The position numbers were made by a program, and so were the translations under genes. Under the pieces are notes generated by a model that searched no databases, was not told the origin of the DNA, and worked only from the letters and a program-made list of their open reading frames with translations. From a bacterium (GTDB taxonomy: Bacteria; Planctomycetota; J058; JAJDCP01), in assembly GCA_030428695.1 (NCBI GenBank), contig JAUIEM010000447.1, positions 1-7,318 of the forward strand: a stretch of 7,318 bases of DNA, read 5' to 3'. Of the stretch, positions 5,276 to 7,318 are shown in pieces; position 1 is the first letter of the stretch, and each line of letters starts with the position of its first letter.

Positions 5276-6541
5276 TCAGCGCCGCTCGAAGAGCCAGATG
5301 CCCGCCTCCCGGCGCGGACCGAGGCCGCTGGCCTCGAGCTTCTCGAACAGCGCGCTCTGCTCCTCGGACAGGGCGGCGAGGCCGCGGATCTCCCACTGCT
5401 CCTGCCAGAACGCTCGCATCTCCTCCTCGGTCATGCCGTCGGAGGCGGCCTGCATCGCCTGGTAGTGCTCGCTCAGCTCGGCGCTGACCCGGTCGATCTC
5501 GGCCTGCAGCTGCTCGTACGCTTCCTTCTCCCGCTCCGTCGGCGGCTCGGGGGACAGCCACTCGGCGTAGGCCCCGACGAGCAGGTCGAGGTCGCCATCC
5601 CCGTCGTAGTCGACCGGGTCGGCGTAGCAGCCGGCGTTCGGGAAGGGGAACTGTAGCTGCTCCCGCGGCTCGATCAGGGTCTCGGCCGCCGCGAAGGCCG
5701 GCGCCCCGGCTTCCCCGACGTTGCGGAACAGGTAGACGCCGCCCTCGAAGCCGCCGCAGACCAGGTCGAGGCGGCCGTCGCCATCCCAGTCGACGGCGCG
5801 CGGAGCGGTCAGCCCTCCGTCGACGGCGAAGGGCCCGTCGCCGGCGGTCAGGAGCTCGTTCTCCCCGCGGAAGGCGGGCTCCGCGTCGCTGCCGTCATTG
5901 CGCTGCAGGTACAGCCGCCCCTCGTAGGCGCCGAGCAGGAGGTCGAAGTCGCCGTCGCCGTCCCAGTCGAAGGGCAGCACCGACACGCAGTGGTCCTCGG
6001 CGTTCGGCGTCGCCTGGCCGGCCGGGCTGCGGTCGACGTTGCGGTATTCGTGCGCGGCGGTGTCGTAGAAGAGCGACAGCAGGACCGGACGTCCCTCGCT
6101 GTCGGTGACGTGCACGGGCGTGCGCCAGCCGTCGGCGCTGCCGGCGACGAGGAACACGGTGCCTTCATAGGTCGCGGTCACGATGTCGGTCCAGCCGTCG
6201 GCGTTGAAGTCCACGAACTGTGGACACATGCCGATGCATCACCAGTTGTTGAGGGTCAGGGGCTCGCCTTCGGCCTCGAGCGGCTGGGCGGGGCCCCAGG
6301 CCGTCGCCGCGCCCTCGACGGGCTCGTGGGCGTAGAGCTTGCCGATCAGGTCGCCGACGATCAGCTCCCGGGTCCCGTCGCCGTCGATGTCGTGCAGGAC
6401 GGGGGTCGGGTAGATGATGCTCGAGAAGGAGTGGCCGTCGGCGGTCAACGCGACCGGCGCCTCGAACAGCTCCGCCTGGGCGCAGACCGGCGCGGCGAGG
6501 AGGCCCGCGAGGAACAGGGCGGACAGCAAACGTCGGGACAT
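5276..6541 (-). CDS. Secreted FG-GAP/VCBS-repeat protein, predicted selenoprotein (in-frame UGA read as Sec101)
   Basis: If the TGA at 6241-6239 is read as selenocysteine, one frame encodes 421 residues. Residues 1-23 form a Sec signal peptide (MSRRLLSALF..., hydrophobic 5-18, AQA cleavage site), so the protein is exported. Five FG-GAP/VCBS-type repeats carry calcium-loop motifs: DIDGDG (51-56), DFNADG (111-116), DWDGDG (192-197), DWDGDG (251-256) and DYDGDG (311-316), each followed by a hydrophobic strand and a G-[AGTD]-[YFL]-[EI]-G turn. Sec101 lies between repeats 1 and 2 in W-U-C-I-G-M-C-P-Q. The C-terminal part (about 334-404) is charged and helical, possibly coiled coil. The start at 6541 has GGAG at 6551-6548. 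The apparent second start (Met105, 6229) has no ribosome binding site and would lack the signal peptide. No stop other than the TGA interrupts the frame. Alternatives are a nonsense mutation or a sequencing error, but the SECIS-like hairpin directly downstream makes these less likely. Confidence 0.8.
6198..6234 (-). promoter_or_regulatory. Bacterial SECIS-like stem-loop immediately after the in-frame UGA
   Basis: On the mRNA strand, GUCCAC (6225-6220) pairs perfectly with GUGGAC (6214-6209) around the loop AGUUC (6219-6215). A lower stem pairs UCGGC (6234-6230) with GCCGA (6202-6198) across an internal loop. The loop G (6218) is the second loop base, with 20 nt between it and the UGA. Bacterial SECIS elements are known to have a small apical loop with a G among its first two bases, 16-37 nt from the UGA; SelB binds there and brings Sec-tRNA. 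The same bases also encode conserved repeat residues (C-P-Q-F-V-D). Confidence 0.75.
6239..6241 (-). other. In-frame UGA, predicted selenocysteine codon (Sec101)
   Basis: TGA here is followed in the same frame by TGC ATC GGC ATG TGT CCA. The sense frame before it (from 6541) and after it (to 5276) belong to one repeat protein. All four complete genes here end in TGA, so general reassignment of TGA to an amino acid is unlikely. Confidence 0.75.
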
Positions 6542-6604
6542 GGGAGACTCCAGCAGGGGTTTCTTCCAGCTTAGAGGTCCGGCCGCCGCAATCCCAGCCG
6601 GGGA

Positions 6605-6633
6605 TTGATGTCGGGCTTCAGCTGCGCTACAAC
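6605..6633 (+). promoter_or_regulatory. Sigma70-like promoter candidate for the ATP-grasp gene
   Basis: TTGATG (6605-6610) and TACAAC (6628-6633) are separated by 17 bases and match the consensus at four of six positions each. The leader would be about 30 nt. It lies in the 129-base divergent region shared with the FG-GAP gene, for which I found no convincing minus-strand promoter. Confidence 0.45.
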
Positions 6634-6670
6634 GCAACCCGCACGCGAACACCGCCACCCCGAGAGCACG

Positions 6671-7318
6671 ATGCACGTCATCTTCGTCGAGCCCGGCTTC
6701 CCCCACAATCAACGCGAGTTCGTCCGCGGCCTGCACGCCGTCGGCGCCCTGGTCACCGGCATCGGCGAGGCGCCGGTCAGCGCCCTCGGCGACCAGCTGC
6801 GCTCCTGGCTGCACGGCTACGAGCAGGTGCGCTCGGTGGTCCACGAGCCGAGCCTGTTCGAGGCCGTGCGCCGCATCCAGAACCGCGGGCCCTGGGTGCA
6901 TCGCCTCGAGGCGACCGTCGAGGCCCACGTGATGGCGGCGGCGAAGGTGCGGGAGGCCTGCAAGATCCCCGGCACCTCCGTGCGGACCGCCTTCCTCTGC
7001 CGCGACAAGCCGGCGATGAAGGAAGAGCTGCGCAAGGGCGGCATCCCCTGCGCGGCCTCCTGCGGCACCAGCGACGCCGACGAGGCGCGGGCCTTCGCCG
7101 AGCGCGTCGGCTTCCCGCTGATCATCAAGCCGCGGGCCGCCGCCGGGGCGTCGGGCACCTACAAGGCGAACGACGCGAAGGAGCTCGAGGAGATCCTGCA
7201 GGCGACCGGCGTGGTGGTCGGGCACGAGGTCGCGATCGAGGAGTTCATCGAAGGCCACGAGGGCTTCTACGACACCCTCTGCATCGACGGCGAGGTGGTG
7301 CACGAGTTCGCCAGCCAC
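6671..7318 (+). CDS. ATP-grasp family enzyme, N-terminal part, cut by the window edge
   Basis: The frame is open from ATG 6671 to the end of the window (216 residues, no stop). Residues 1-80 form an alpha/beta pre-ATP-grasp region beginning MHVIFVEPGFP. From about 110 the ATP-grasp features appear: RDKPAMKEELRKGGIPC (111-127), the classic 'K-x-x-M-K-x-x-L-x-x-x-G-I-P' lead-in; FAERVGFPLIIKPRAAAGAS (142-161), with the ATP-binding lysine K153 and a small-residue loop; and VAIEEFIEGHE (187-197), the adenine-side Glu segment. ATP-grasp enzymes join a carboxylate to an amine or thiol through an acyl-phosphate. The substrate cannot be told without the C-terminal half. The missing part should hold the metal-binding Glu/Asn residues. 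The ribosome binding site is weak (GAGAG at 6662-6666). The protein has no signal peptide and should be cytoplasmic. The long open frame on the opposite strand is an antisense shadow. Confidence 0.85.
   Translation, partial: MHVIFVEPGFPHNQREFVRGLHAVGALVTGIGEAPVSALGDQLRSWLHGYEQVRSVVHEPSLFEAVRRIQNRGPWVHRLEATVEAHVMAAAKVREACKIPGTSVRTAFLCRDKPAMKEELRKGGIPCAASCGTSDADEARAFAERVGFPLIIKPRAAAGASGTYKANDAKELEEILQATGVVVGHEVAIEEFIEGHEGFYDTLCIDGEVVHEFASH

Noticed and set aside
2738..5656. A 972-codon plus-strand open frame
   Set aside because: It runs antisense to the unknown-function gene, the toroid gene and the end of the FG-GAP gene, crosses a promoter and intergenic regions, and its translation is low-complexity. 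This is a typical shadow frame in GC-rich DNA.
5276..6229. A separate 317-residue gene starting at the ATG at 6229
   Set aside because: It has no ribosome binding site, would lack a signal peptide and would begin inside the repeat region. It is in the same frame as the upstream part, so one UGA-containing gene explains the data better.
6542..7318. Minus-strand extension of the FG-GAP frame upstream to the window edge
   Set aside because: It is antisense to the ATP-grasp gene, which has clear family motifs. The signal peptide and GGAG place the true start at 6541.

Overview
This is a GC-rich bacterial window. It holds five protein genes, one of them cut by the right edge, and a 769-base left flank with no convincing gene. 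The protein types suggest a Planctomycetota-like or similar large-genome, high-GC bacterium: a secreted FG-GAP/VCBS-repeat protein, a membrane-anchored squalene-cyclase-like alpha/alpha-toroid protein and a lipoprotein with a carboxypeptidase-regulatory-like domain. This is inference from protein style; no taxonomic marker is present.

Layout. Bases 1-769 are non-coding in appearance and rich in inverted repeats: two tandem hairpins with almost identical 9-nt loops, a long bulged hairpin, and a 30-bp tandem duplication. Bases 770-2068 (+) encode a lipoprotein. It converges on a minus-strand gene (2087-3265) of unknown function, and the two TGA stop codons form the two ends of one small palindrome. 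Next come the alpha/alpha-toroid protein (3542-5095, minus) with a recognisable sigma70-like promoter, and the FG-GAP/VCBS-repeat protein (5276-6541, minus). An ATP-grasp enzyme gene (6671 onward, +) is transcribed divergently from the FG-GAP gene and runs off the window.

Main result. The FG-GAP/VCBS gene looks like two open frames, 6541-6239 and 6229-5276. They are in the same frame and separated only by one in-frame TGA (6241-6239) and three sense codons. The first part carries the ribosome binding site, signal peptide and first repeat; the second carries the other repeats and has no ribosome binding site of its own. Directly after the TGA lies a stem-loop with the layout of a bacterial SECIS element: a 6-bp upper stem, an AGUUC loop with G in its second position 20 nt after the UGA, and a 5-bp lower stem. 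The simplest reading is a 421-residue secreted selenoprotein with selenocysteine at position 101 (W-U-C-I-G-M-C-P-Q) next to a cysteine, inside a calcium-binding-repeat (probably beta-propeller-like) protein. A standard gene caller would miss this and report a truncated or split gene.

The minus-strand genes have separate start signals and long gaps (276 and 180 bases), so they need not form one operon. Three of the complete proteins appear to act at or outside the inner membrane. The window alone does not show that they work together.
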